Part shown: piece by piece, positions 16,139 to 24,191 of the stretch
How the letters are laid out: every line of letters starts with the position of its first letter
Numbering within the stretch: position 1 is the first letter of the stretch
Assembly: GCA_934479825.1 (NCBI GenBank)
Contig: CAKSOW010000001.1
Span: 1-64,000, forward strand
Length of the DNA stretch: 64,000 bases
Direction of reading: 5' to 3'
Source: an uncultured Eubacteriales bacterium
GTDB lineage: Bacteria; Bacillota; Clostridia; Oscillospirales; CAG-382
The notes under the pieces: generated by a model
What the model saw: the letters and a program-made list of their open reading frames with translations, nothing else
Told to the model about the DNA's origin: nothing
The model's database searches: none
Program-made: the position numbers and the translations under genes

Positions 16139-16818
16139 ATGTGTTCCTCCGTTATAGGGGCGGATTTTTGAACGGCTTCGCTTTTGGGAGCGTCGGGAGC
16201 GCAAAGATGACGAAAGACTGCAATGAGAGACAGTCCGAACGAACCGAGCGCAAGGGAAAGTTTTCGTTGCAGAATAAGTAAAACAAGCGAAAGAAACCCG
16301 AATAGAGTAAATGTGAGAATACTGCGTTTTCGGTTAGGGCGAATGCGCCAAACCGTTGAAAAGAAGATATACAGTGCGGCAAGCAGTAACCCGATCGGCG
16401 TTCGGTCAAGAAGCGCAATCATCACACCAAAACAGGCGGCTATGCATTTTCCGCCGTGGAAGCTGTCAAAAAGGCCGACAGCATGTCCGGCAACCGGGGC
16501 GATCATCACAGCCGCAAACCATAAACTTTCGGTCCCGAGCGTACGCATAGCGTATCTTACCGGAAGATATGCTTTGCATAAGTCGAGCGCCAAGCATAAA
16601 AGCCCCCAGCCGACACCGCAGGTTTTGAAAACGTTTGAAGCACCGGGATTTTTATCATTTGCCGTTTTACAAATATCTTTTTTGAGAAACAGACGCGGAA
16701 TAAGCTTGCTGTATAAAACGCTTCCGGACAGGAAGCCGAGTGCAATCATGAAAAACCACGGAAAAACGGATTTGTCTGACAAACCGGACGCTATTCCGGA
16801 AAGATAAATCGTTTTCAT
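16135..16818 (-). CDS. PlsY-like glycerol-3-phosphate acyltransferase family protein
   Basis: A 227-residue membrane protein with about five hydrophobic helices. PlsY signatures are recognisable but altered: DKNPGASNVFKTCG in place of the usual GSGNxGATN loop, and GHAVGLFDSFHGGKCIA matching the HxxxxxxxFxGGK glycerol-3-phosphate or acyl-phosphate site. PlsY transfers an acyl group from acyl-phosphate to glycerol-3-phosphate. The altered loop and the operon (glycolipid glycosyltransferase before, CmpB after) suggest a specialised paralogue. The start at 16818 overlaps the upstream stop as ATGA. Confidence 0.75.
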   Translation of the reverse strand: MKTIYLSGIASGLSDKSVFPWFFMIALGFLSGSVLYSKLIPRLFLKKDICKTANDKNPGASNVFKTCGVGWGLLCLALDLCKAYLPVRYAMRTLGTESLWFAAVMIAPVAGHAVGLFDSFHGGKCIAACFGVMIALLDRTPIGLLLAALYIFFSTVWRIRPNRKRSILTFTLFGFLSLVLLILQRKLSLALGSFGLSLIAVFRHLCAPDAPKSEAVQKSAPITEEHI

Positions 16819-17921
16819 GCATTTACGATCCTTTGAGCGATTTCTCTTGCCGCGTTTTGCGGAAGATCGCGGCGTTGGCACTCTGCCATAGCTTTACAGC
16901 GTTTCTCATCTGCCACAAGGGCGGCGGCTTCAACAGCTGCCTGTGCGGGCGACAGAGCTGTCAGACACAGGCCGCGTGAAGAAAAGAAAGCGGCGTTTCG
17001 TTCTTCGCAGCCGGGAATGGTGATCAGTGCGACAAACGGGATATTCGCGGCGGCGGCTTCGGTGCTGGACAGGCCGCCGGGCTTGGTAATCAAAACATCG
17101 GAGGCGTTCATGAACAAGTTGACCTTGTCGGTAAACGAGACGGCACGCACGCTTTTTTCATCAAACGTCGAGCGAATATGGTCGAACATCTGCCCGTTCC
17201 TGCCGGCTAACACACAAAGAAAGAGTTCTTTGTTTAAAGAAAGCAGTGACGCGCATATTTCGCCGGAATTGCCGCAGCCGACGCCGCCGGTCATAATCAA
17301 AACGATTTTTTTGTCTGTCGGCAGGCCAAGTAATTTTCGTGCTTCACTTTTTTCCGTATGAAGTGTAAAACGCGGTGAGACAGGAATGCCTGTCGGAATC
17401 AAATGTTCTTTATCCATGCCTTTGGCAGTCAGTTCTGCCGTCAGGTCGGCATGCGGAATGAAATATTCGTCCAAATGTGTTTCTTCAAAAAAAGGAATAC
17501 AAGTGTAATCGGTTAAAACACCATAGGAGGGGACCGTCAAAAGACCGCGTGCTTTGATGGAAGTAAGCGCCTCCATGGCGAACAGGTGCGTGCAGACAAC
17601 TGCATCGAATTTCTCTTGGAGAATGTATGCGGCAAGTTTTTTGGCATATAACGCATTGGCAAAATAGACCGGCGAGCGGAAACGCACACGGTCAACGGCT
17701 TCGCCGGCACGGTAGATGGCGCCGAACATTTTCGGCGTTTTGCGGATGATCTGGTTATAGGTGCCGGAAACAACGCGTCCGGCTCTTTCACCGGCAAAGG
17801 AAACCGGGTCGCGCCGCACGGTCTGAATTCCTAATTCTCTCAATGCTTCGCTTACGGCAGAAGCCGCACTGTTGTGCCCTTCGCCTGTGCCGCAGGTGAG
17901 AATGAGTATTTTTTGTTTCAT
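16815..17921 (-). CDS. Glycolipid glycosyltransferase (UgtP/MGDG-synthase-like, GT28)
   Basis: A 368-residue enzyme. The N-terminal domain begins ILTCGTGEGHNSAA, the lipid-acceptor glycine/His motif of monogalactosyldiacylglycerol synthase and processive diacylglycerol glucosyltransferases. The C-terminal nucleotide-sugar domain contains LIMTGGVGCGNSG and ITKPGGLSSTEAAAA, the UDP-sugar binding signature. It should add glucose or galactose to diacylglycerol at the inner membrane face, making glycolipid or lipoteichoic-acid anchors. The start is the ATG at 17921 with GGCGGAG upstream. It is the first gene of a three-gene operon with ATGA overlaps. Confidence 0.85.
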   Translation of the reverse strand: MKQKILILTCGTGEGHNSAASAVSEALRELGIQTVRRDPVSFAGERAGRVVSGTYNQIIRKTPKMFGAIYRAGEAVDRVRFRSPVYFANALYAKKLAAYILQEKFDAVVCTHLFAMEALTSIKARGLLTVPSYGVLTDYTCIPFFEETHLDEYFIPHADLTAELTAKGMDKEHLIPTGIPVSPRFTLHTEKSEARKLLGLPTDKKIVLIMTGGVGCGNSGEICASLLSLNKELFLCVLAGRNGQMFDHIRSTFDEKSVRAVSFTDKVNLFMNASDVLITKPGGLSSTEAAAANIPFVALITIPGCEERNAAFFSSRGLCLTALSPAQAAVEAAALVADEKRCKAMAECQRRDLPQNAAREIAQRIVNA

Positions 17922-17986
17922 GAAGCTCCGCCTTTCTTTTGTATGAAGTGGAAATGCATGAACGAACGGCATGATTATACTTTATC

Positions 17987-18015
17987 ATTATATCATTTTG
18001 AGCCAAATATGTAAA
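17987..18015 (-). promoter_or_regulatory. Promoter for the glycolipid operon
   Basis: On the minus strand TTTACA (18015-18010), a 17-nt spacer and TATAAT (17992-17987), 66 nt before the ATG. No gene lies between here and 18543; that stretch holds the repeats listed separately. Confidence 0.7.
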
Positions 18016-18134
18016 TAGATAAACTTTGAAAAGGATGTCACTTTTTGTAAAAACAAATCAATTTACATATAACAGTTTTGGAAGAACGTTATCTTTTTTT
18101 GTTTTTCCTGCTGTCTGTTTCTGTCAAAAATGGG

Positions 18135-18170
18135 ACGCGCGGCGGTCTGAATAATCAGAGCGCCGCGCGT
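18135..18170. repeat. Intergenic hairpin with NTGA-NNNN-TCAN apex (copy 2)
   Basis: ACGCGCGGCGGTCTGA (18135-18150), loop ATAA, and its complement (18155-18170) with one mismatch. A runs flank it on both sides. Same design as the hairpins at 8983, 37581, 57357 and 57477. Confidence 0.65.
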
Positions 18171-18271
18171 AAAAATACAAGACCTTTTGTGCGGTTTTTC
18201 TTACATGAAGTCCGCGTATTTCTCTTTTTGCAAAATGCCGTGTATTTTTTCGTGGCGTTCGCAAAACTAAA

Positions 18272-18300
18272 ACGGACAGCCGGAATATCCGGCTGTCCGT
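18272..18300 (-). terminator. Terminator after 186-nt repeat, copy A
   Basis: ACGGACAGCCGGA and its complement form a 13-bp stem. Read on the minus strand it is followed by TTTTAGTTTTGCG. The downstream tail closely matches the one behind the terminator of repeat copy B at 32238-32260. This is the likely 3' end of the hydrogenase operon transcript. Confidence 0.7.
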
Positions 18301-18486
18301 GAGCGTGTCACAAAACTGCGTTTTACGACACGGAAACAGATTCGTACGCTCGCGCCACATGCCAAAAAGCTCCGCTTTTCGACACTCGCGAATCTATCGG
18401 TGAAAAATCCGTGGCACATGTCCCCGGATTTTTCGAATTTTTATTAAAATCGGGCTTCGCCCGAAAAGTCTTATAGACTTTTGCAA
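18301..18486 (-). repeat. 186-nt structured 3'-flank repeat, copy A
   Basis: The minus strand matches the plus strand at 32052-32237 over 186 nt with about ten substitutions and no gap (hand alignment). Predicted stems, in minus-strand order: AAAAGTC/GACTTTT, CGGGC-GAA-GCCCG, AAAAATCCG/CGGATTTTT, an outer AGATTCG/CGAATCT enclosing AAAAGC-GGA-GCTTTT, and GTGTCGTAAAAC/GTTTTGTGACAC. It lies after the hydrogenase gene at 18543 on the same strand. I see no convincing protein in it. Nature unknown: structured 3'-UTR, small RNA or mobile repeat. Confidence 0.85.
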
Positions 18487-18491
18487 CAATC

Positions 18492-18525
18492 TGACGGACA
18501 GCCGGAATATTCCGGCTGTCCGTCA
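18492..18525. repeat. 16-bp palindrome on the 5' side of repeat copy A
   Basis: TGACGGACAGCCGGAA and its perfect complement around a 2-nt loop. The core is the same as the hairpin at 18272-18300, so copy A of the 186-nt unit is bracketed by two versions of one palindrome. It begins 18 nt after the hydrogenase stop codon. Confidence 0.75.
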
Positions 18526-18542
18526 AAAAATGCGAGTAGAGA

Positions 18543-20300
18543 TTACTTGTTAACGTTGATTTTCGGTCTTGCCGTATAGTGCGTATGGAGAATCTCATGT
18601 GCTCTGTGGCTGCCGGGCTTTTCAAAGTATTCATCGTACAGCGTCTTGACAACGGGATTTTCGTGCGATTTGCGAATCGGCAAATTCTCGTCATCCTTGT
18701 AGAGAGCTGCGGCACGCAAGCCTTTCAGGTCAACGAAGTTGCGAACAGACGCCGGCTGGATCGGCTGACCGCCGCCATTGACACAACCGCCCGGGCAACC
18801 CATGATTTCGATGAACGTATAATCTTTTTCGCCGCTCTTTACCATGTCGAGTACTTTGCGCGCATTGACAAGACCGGAGGCGACCGCAACCTTTACCTTT
18901 AAGCCATTGATATCGTATTCGGCTTCTTTAACGCCTTCCGTTCCGCGGACATCGGTAAATTCAACAGTTTCAGCGGTCTTGCCGGTGATAGTTTCAACAG
19001 CGGTACGGAGCGCCGCTTCCATAACACCGCCGGTTGCGCCGAAGATCGTACCGGCACCCGAACCGATACCCAAAGGAGCGTCAAACTCTTCATCGGGAAG
19101 TTCAGCAAAGTTAAGACCGGCACGCTTGATCATCTTGGCAAGCTCACGCGTGGTAAGCGAAACATCCGTATCCGGATAACCGGATGCGGCCTGGCCGTCA
19201 CGGTGGATCTCAAACTTCTTGGCTGTGCAGGGCATAATGCTGACAACGAAAATATCCTTCGGGTCAATACCCATTTTCTCTGCATACCAGGTCTTGGCTA
19301 CTGCACCGAACATCTGCTGGGGCGATTTGCAGGAAGAGACGTTTTCGAGCATATCCGGATAGTAGTGCTCGCAGAATTTGACCCATCCGGGCGAGCAGGA
19401 CGTAATGAGCGGGAGCTTGCCGCCATGATTGACGCGGTCAAGAAGCTCATTGGCCTCTTCCATGATCGTAAGGTCAGCCGTCACGTTGGTGTCATATACG
19501 CCGGCAAAGCCGAGACGCTTTAAAGCTGCAACCATTTTACCGGTTACCAGCGTGCCGACCGGCATACCGAAGCATTCGCCGAGGGTGGCGCGAATGGAAG
19601 GAGCGGTGTGTACAATAACATGTTTGGTCTTGTCAGCAAGAGCATCCCAAACCTTTTGGGTATCATCCACTTCGGTGAGCGCACCGGTCGGACATACCGT
19701 GATACATTGACCGCAGGCAACGCAGGCCACTTCGTCAAGCTTTAATTCAAACGCGCAGCCGATATGGGTTTTGAAACCGCGTTCGTTTGAGCCGATAACG
19801 GCAACAGCCTGATTCTTGTCGCAGACAGCAACACAGCGGCGGCAAAGCACGCACTTGTTGTTATCGCGGATGAGGTGGGGCATAGAGGTGTCCTTTTCAT
19901 AATGAATGGTCATGCCCTCATATTTGTGTTCATCCTCAACGCCGTAGTCGGCGCAAAGCTTCTGGAATTCGCATTCGCCGTTCTTGGCGCAGGAAAGACA
20001 TTTCTTATCGTGATTGGAGAGAAGCAGTTCCAAAGTCAGTTTTCTGGACTTTAAGACAGCCGGGCTGTGCGTCATGATCTCGGTGCCTTCGCGGTCGAGA
20101 GGATAAACACAGGCGGCGACAAGGCTTCTTGCGCCTTTTACTTCAACAACGCAGATACGGCAGGCGCCGATCTCGTTGATCTCTTTGAGATAGCAGAGAG
20201 TAGGGATCTCAATTCCTACGCTCTTGCAGGCTTCGAGAATCGTAGCGCCTTTGCGGACACTGTATTCCTTGCCGTCGATTATAACGTTTATCATATCCAT
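18543..20300 (-). CDS. hndD: NADH-linked [FeFe]-hydrogenase catalytic subunit (HndD/HydA)
   Basis: A 585-residue catalytic subunit producing or oxidising H2 in the cytoplasm. Cofactor sites in order: [2Fe-2S] (C36, C47, C50, C64); a His-Cys3 [4Fe-4S] cluster (H97, C101, C104, C110); two [4Fe-4S] ferredoxin clusters (C150/153/156/160 and C193/196/199/203); then the H-cluster domain with TSCSPGW (C302), MPCTAKK (C358) and EIMGCPGGCVNGGG (C502, C506). The short C-terminal small-subunit helix region is present. The first H-cluster motif reads TSCSP instead of the common TSCCP. The start is ATG at 20300 with GGAGG upstream. Last gene of the operon, 15 nt after hndC. Confidence 0.93.
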   Translation of the reverse strand: MDMINVIIDGKEYSVRKGATILEACKSVGIEIPTLCYLKEINEIGACRICVVEVKGARSLVAACVYPLDREGTEIMTHSPAVLKSRKLTLELLLSNHDKKCLSCAKNGECEFQKLCADYGVEDEHKYEGMTIHYEKDTSMPHLIRDNNKCVLCRRCVAVCDKNQAVAVIGSNERGFKTHIGCAFELKLDEVACVACGQCITVCPTGALTEVDDTQKVWDALADKTKHVIVHTAPSIRATLGECFGMPVGTLVTGKMVAALKRLGFAGVYDTNVTADLTIMEEANELLDRVNHGGKLPLITSCSPGWVKFCEHYYPDMLENVSSCKSPQQMFGAVAKTWYAEKMGIDPKDIFVVSIMPCTAKKFEIHRDGQAASGYPDTDVSLTTRELAKMIKRAGLNFAELPDEEFDAPLGIGSGAGTIFGATGGVMEAALRTAVETITGKTAETVEFTDVRGTEGVKEAEYDINGLKVKVAVASGLVNARKVLDMVKSGEKDYTFIEIMGCPGGCVNGGGQPIQPASVRNFVDLKGLRAAALYKDDENLPIRKSHENPVVKTLYDEYFEKPGSHRAHEILHTHYTARPKINVNK

Positions 20301-20315
20301 TTTCGGTTATCCTCC

Positions 20316-22115
20316 TTATTTCTTGACAATCGCGCCGAAGTTGCAGTTGGTCATGCAGACGCCGCACTTAATGCACTTAGCCGGATCGATGGTATGCGGT
20401 ACCTTGACTTCGCCGCTGATTGCGCCGACAGGACAGTTTCTCTTACATTTCGTACAACCCTTGCACTTGTCGGGGTCGATGCTGAACGAGAGAAGATCTT
20501 TGCAGACGCCGGCCGGACATGTCTTGTCCACAATGTGAGCAATATATTCGTCACGGAAATAACGGAGCGTGGAAAGAACCGGGTTCGGAGCAGTTTGTCC
20601 GAGACCGCAGAGAGAATTCTGCTTGATGTGGTAGCAAAGCTCTTCGAGTTTGTCAAGATCTTCCATTTCGCCCTTGCCGCTGGTAATCTTTTCAAGGATT
20701 TCGAGAAGACGGCGTGTACCGACGCGGCACGGAGAACATTTACCGCAGGATTCGTCAACCGTGAATTTGAGGAAGAACTTCGCGATGTCGACCATGCAGT
20801 TGTCCTCGTCCATAACGATAAGTCCGCCTGAACCCATCATCGAACCGATAGCGATAAGGTTATCGTAGTCGATCGGCGTGTCGATCAAAGAAGCCGGAAT
20901 GCATCCGCCGGAAGGACCGCCGGTCTGGGCAGCCTTGAATTTCTTGCCGTTCGGGATACCGCCGCCGATTTCTTCGATAATCTCGCGAAGAGTCGTGCCC
21001 ATCGGGATTTCAACAAGACCGGTGTGCTTGATCTTGCCGCCGAGTGCAAATACTTTCGTACCCTTGCTCTTTTCCGTACCCATGGAAGCAAACCATTCAG
21101 CGCCGTTCAAAATGATCTGCGGAATGTTTGCATAAGTTTCAACGTTATTCAAAATGGTCGGTTTGCCGAACAAGCCTTTTTCAGCCGGGAACGGAGGACG
21201 CGGACGCGGTTCGCCGCGATGACCTTCAATCGAGGTCATGAGAGCGGTTTCTTCGCCGCAGACGAAAGCGCCTGCACCAAGGCGGAGTTCCAAATCAAAA
21301 TCAAAACCGGTACCGAAAATGTCTTTTCCGAGGAGTCCGTATTCTCTTGCCTGACCAATGGCGATTTCAAGGCGATGAACGGCAATCGGGTATTCGGCAC
21401 GGACGTATATGTAACCTTGAGAAGCACCGATTGCATAACCGGCAATTGCCATAGCTTCAATAACGGAGTGCGGGTCGCCTTCGAGAACCGAACGGTCCAT
21501 GAATGCGCCGGGGTCGCCTTCATCGGCGTTACAACAGACATATTTCTGTCCGCCTTTGACGAGGTCTTTGGCGAGCTGCCATTTGCGGCCGGTCGGGAAA
21601 CCGCCGCCGCCGCGTCCGCGCAAGCCCGAATCGAGAACGCATTTGATAACGTCGTCCGGCGTCATTTCGGTAAGCACCTTGCCGAGCGCGGAATAACCGT
21701 CTGTTGCAATGTATTCTTCAATGTTTTCGGGGTCGATAACACCGCAGTTACGAAGTGCGACACGTTTTTGCTTCTTATAGAAACGCGTTTCACTGAGAGC
21801 GACCGGTTCGTCTTCTTCTTTTTCAACGGCCGGGTCGTTGTAAACGAGTCTTTCGACAACGCGGCCCTTTAACAGGTGTTCTTCAACGATTTCGGGGATA
21901 TCCTCAGCCTTTACACAGCTGTAAAAGGTTCCTTCCGGATAAACGATCATGACGGGACCCAGAGCGCAAAGACCGAAGCAACCGGTCGAAACGATTTTGA
22001 TTTCGTCGGTAAGACCGTTTTTGGCAAGCTCTTCGACGAGCTTGTCCTTGACGGCTCCGCTGCCGGAAGATGTGCAGCCGGTACCGGCGCAGATCAGAAC
22101 ATGTGAACGTATCAT
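20316..22115 (-). CDS. hndC: Hydrogenase NADH-binding subunit (HndC/NuoF-like)
   Basis: A 599-residue flavoprotein that binds FMN and NAD(H) and passes electrons between NADH, ferredoxin and the catalytic subunit. Domain order: an N-terminal thioredoxin-like [2Fe-2S] domain (CAGTGC and STGCFGLC); the NuoF core with GLRGRGGGGFPTGRKW (NADH/FMN loop) and GAGAFVCGEETAL; an SLBB domain; the [4Fe-4S] motif ESCGKCSPCRVG; and a C-terminal two-cluster ferredoxin domain (CKGCTKCKRNC and CIKCGVCMTNC). This fused layout is typical for trimeric or tetrameric electron-bifurcating [FeFe] hydrogenases. It lies 19 nt after hndB. Confidence 0.93.
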   Translation of the reverse strand: MIRSHVLICAGTGCTSSGSGAVKDKLVEELAKNGLTDEIKIVSTGCFGLCALGPVMIVYPEGTFYSCVKAEDIPEIVEEHLLKGRVVERLVYNDPAVEKEEDEPVALSETRFYKKQKRVALRNCGVIDPENIEEYIATDGYSALGKVLTEMTPDDVIKCVLDSGLRGRGGGGFPTGRKWQLAKDLVKGGQKYVCCNADEGDPGAFMDRSVLEGDPHSVIEAMAIAGYAIGASQGYIYVRAEYPIAVHRLEIAIGQAREYGLLGKDIFGTGFDFDLELRLGAGAFVCGEETALMTSIEGHRGEPRPRPPFPAEKGLFGKPTILNNVETYANIPQIILNGAEWFASMGTEKSKGTKVFALGGKIKHTGLVEIPMGTTLREIIEEIGGGIPNGKKFKAAQTGGPSGGCIPASLIDTPIDYDNLIAIGSMMGSGGLIVMDEDNCMVDIAKFFLKFTVDESCGKCSPCRVGTRRLLEILEKITSGKGEMEDLDKLEELCYHIKQNSLCGLGQTAPNPVLSTLRYFRDEYIAHIVDKTCPAGVCKDLLSFSIDPDKCKGCTKCKRNCPVGAISGEVKVPHTIDPAKCIKCGVCMTNCNFGAIVKK

Positions 22116-22134
22116 TATATTTTCCTCCGTTATG

Positions 22135-22503
22135 TTATGCGTTTTCTTTTAAAGTGTACTCGGCGACAGGCTTGCCGTTCTTGATGTGTTCTTCCACAAC
22201 GCGTTTTGCCTTGTCGGGGGTCATTTTTACGTAGGTAACTTTTTCTTTGCCGCTCTGATAAACCTCTACAATCGGTTCAAACTGGCAAATACCGATACAG
22301 CCGGTCTGGGTGACGGTGGCCGTGTCGGAAAGACCCATGGCGCTTACTTGTTCCACAAGAGTGTTGAGCACCGGTCTTGCACCGGCGGCGATACCGCAGG
22401 TCGCCATGCCGACAACGATACGGATGTCGCCGGTACCTTCACGAAGAGCGACTTTGTCCTTCATGCGGTTGCGGATTTCAGCAAGTTCTGCTAATGTTTT
22501 CAT
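22135..22503 (-). CDS. hndB: Thioredoxin-like [2Fe-2S] hydrogenase subunit (HndB)
   Basis: A 122-residue single-domain protein with the thioredoxin-like ferredoxin fold. Candidate cluster cysteines are in VGMATCGIAAGA and in TVTQTGCIGIC. This is the small electron-transfer subunit found beside HndC and HndD in NADH- or NADP-linked [FeFe] hydrogenases. It follows the HATPase gene by 31 nt and precedes hndC by 19 nt. Confidence 0.85.
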   Translation of the reverse strand: MKTLAELAEIRNRMKDKVALREGTGDIRIVVGMATCGIAAGARPVLNTLVEQVSAMGLSDTATVTQTGCIGICQFEPIVEVYQSGKEKVTYVKMTPDKAKRVVEEHIKNGKPVAEYTLKENA

Positions 22504-22534
22504 AATAGCAAATTCCTTCCTTATAAAGATAAAT

Positions 22535-23101
22535 TTAATTTGTTGACTTTTGATAGGTTTGATATTGTTCTTTGAGATAATCGCGGATCCAGACGAGTAC
22601 GTCCGGATTGCTCAGCGGCACATCGCCAAGCTCTTTCTTAAAATCTCTTGTGTCGGCCTCCACACGCATGCCATTCGGCAGAATGTGCAAAAAACGGATA
22701 TCATAGCCGCGGCAATCCTGAAAAAGCGTGCAAAGCGTCGAAACAATGTCACCCAAGGGCGTAAAGTCGAGATGCTTTTTAAAAAAATACGCTGTTGTTG
22801 TCGTGCCGTGATGGAACGGATCGTCTTTTTCGGAAACCGAAGTGATTTCAAGATGTCCGCCGGTCTGTTCGGCGGCAAGCCGGAACAGGGGAATACCAAG
22901 CCCGACCTTGCGCGTTTTGCGTGTGGTGCAGAAAGGGTCGGTCACGCTGGCAAGAAGTTCTTTTGACATGCCGCAGCCGTTGTCGGATACGGAAATGACC
23001 ATTTCTTCTTCGGTTTCGCGAATGGTGATCTCCGTTAAAGCCGCACCGGCCGTAATGGAATTCTGCGCAATGTCGAGAATGTTGAGCGAAAGCTCTTTCA
23101 T
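22535..23101 (-). CDS. HATPase-domain signalling protein in the hydrogenase operon
   Basis: A 188-residue protein with a GHKL ATP-binding fold and no visible receiver, sensor or membrane segment. The N box is LDIAQNSITA, the G1 box is VSDNGCGM and the G2 box is GLGIPLFRLAAEQTGG. It looks like the catalytic ATP-binding half of a histidine kinase, but no phosphorylatable-histidine helix is obvious. The gene overlaps the PHP gene start as ATGA. Its position inside the operon suggests it transmits or senses redox or H2 status; that is inference. Confidence 0.8.
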   Translation of the reverse strand: MKELSLNILDIAQNSITAGAALTEITIRETEEEMVISVSDNGCGMSKELLASVTDPFCTTRKTRKVGLGIPLFRLAAEQTGGHLEITSVSEKDDPFHHGTTTTAYFFKKHLDFTPLGDIVSTLCTLFQDCRGYDIRFLHILPNGMRVEADTRDFKKELGDVPLSNPDVLVWIRDYLKEQYQTYQKSTN

Positions 23102-23856
23102 GCGTCTTTCTCCTTGTCGTTCCGTTTAAGCATTTCAAAAAGTGCCGCTCGTATGGATGAAATTCCGTCGTCGGGCGGATCAAGTTCAACCGATTCTACC
23201 GCTTCGTGTATGTCCCAAAGATAGTGAGCATCGGAGTTGGATAAAAACTGACAGCCGTTTAAGGCCGGATGAGCTGTTTTCAAAGCGCCCACCGCAGAAA
23301 CATCCGAAAGTTCGGCATAGGAAAATGCCGGAGCTGCCGGAAATGTTCCCAAAATACCGATAATACCGTTTGCCTGTTTATCGATGTGCGCCGGCATGAC
23401 AAACGCATCATAGTTTCTTGCAAGCTTTACAGCCTGATCGAGATCAAGCGCGGTAGCGTTGATGAGAAGAAATTCTTCTTCGCCGACCGGTTCATCGTTT
23501 TCGTCCAAAATCCGTTGTTCGCCAAAGATATGCGGCTTGTTTTTGATCGGAAACCGGTGCTTTTCCACTTCCGCCGAAAAATCCAATGCGTTCTGTAAGT
23601 GTTCAAACAGACAGACAACATGAATTTCTTCGGACGTGGTAAGTTCCATGCCGGCGATGCCGACAATGCCGTTCTTTTCACATGCTGCAAGAAAGGCCGG
23701 ACAGTTTTTGGAAGAATTGTGATCGGTCAATGCCACGATCTGCAATCCTTTAAGGGACGCCATACCGGCTATGTTGTTGGGCGTCATGTCGTTGTCGCCG
23801 CAGGGCGATAGACAGGAGTGCAGATGCAGGTCGTAATAGAACTTACGCATTGTCAC
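23098..23856 (-). CDS. PHP-domain phosphoesterase-like protein in the hydrogenase operon
   Basis: A 252-residue PHP-domain protein. The N-terminal metal motif is DLHLHSCLSPCGDND, followed by ALTDHNS; later histidines lie in MPAHIDKQAN and SNSDAHYLWD. This is a complete trinuclear-metal PHP site. Members hydrolyse phosphoesters such as nucleotides, oligonucleotides or histidinol phosphate. It overlaps both neighbours by 4 nt (ATGA), so it is tightly coupled to the second DRTGG gene and the HATPase gene. The substrate is unknown; a nucleotide second messenger would fit the context. Confidence 0.85.
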   Translation of the reverse strand: MTMRKFYYDLHLHSCLSPCGDNDMTPNNIAGMASLKGLQIVALTDHNSSKNCPAFLAACEKNGIVGIAGMELTTSEEIHVVCLFEHLQNALDFSAEVEKHRFPIKNKPHIFGEQRILDENDEPVGEEEFLLINATALDLDQAVKLARNYDAFVMPAHIDKQANGIIGILGTFPAAPAFSYAELSDVSAVGALKTAHPALNGCQFLSNSDAHYLWDIHEAVESVELDPPDDGISSIRAALFEMLKRNDKEKDA

Positions 23857-24191
23857 TCTTCCAATAAACGCGAAAGACGGGCACAGACCGTGTAGCTGTC
23901 GAGCGCGCTTCGGAGAATATTGATCTCCTTGTCCTTTGCGGTTGAAAGAAATTCTTCCTCCACCTCTGCATTCTCGCAGATGATTACGACGGAAACGTCA
24001 ATCAGCGACGCGACGGCAAGCACATTTTTGTTGGTCATGATGGTGACCCACACGTTGTCCGCTTTGGCGTGTCCCATGACCCAACTCAATAAATCCGAAC
24101 AGTATGCACCGTCCGGCACACGGTCAGGACAGGGCAGGGAGAGCGTTTCAGCACCCAACTCTTTTGCCAGACTTTCAACGGTCATGTTCAT
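23853..24191 (-). CDS. DRTGG-domain protein 2
   Basis: A 112-residue protein, essentially one DRTGG-like domain (CSDLLSWVMGHAKADNVWVT followed by NVLAVASLIDVSVVII). DRTGG domains occur in the phosphotransacetylase N-terminus and near CBS or HPr-kinase-like proteins and are thought to bind a regulatory ligand, which is not known. The start is ambiguous: ATG at 24191 or 24185, or GTG at 24194, all overlapping the end of the sensory hydrogenase gene by 10-20 nt. Confidence 0.75.
   Translation of the reverse strand: MNMTVESLAKELGAETLSLPCPDRVPDGAYCSDLLSWVMGHAKADNVWVTIMTNKNVLAVASLIDVSVVIICENAEVEEEFLSTAKDKEINILRSALDSYTVCARLSRLLEE

Noticed and set aside
18301..18715. A 130-residue minus-strand frame running through repeat copy A and into the end of hndD
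   Set aside because: It is out of frame with hndD, has no start signals, and the substitutions between the two repeat copies favour RNA pairing rather than a protein.
20067..21872. Long plus-strand frames of 254 and 282 residues opposite hndD and hndC
   Set aside because: Antisense to genes with clear cofactor motifs; no ribosome binding site and no recognisable domains.
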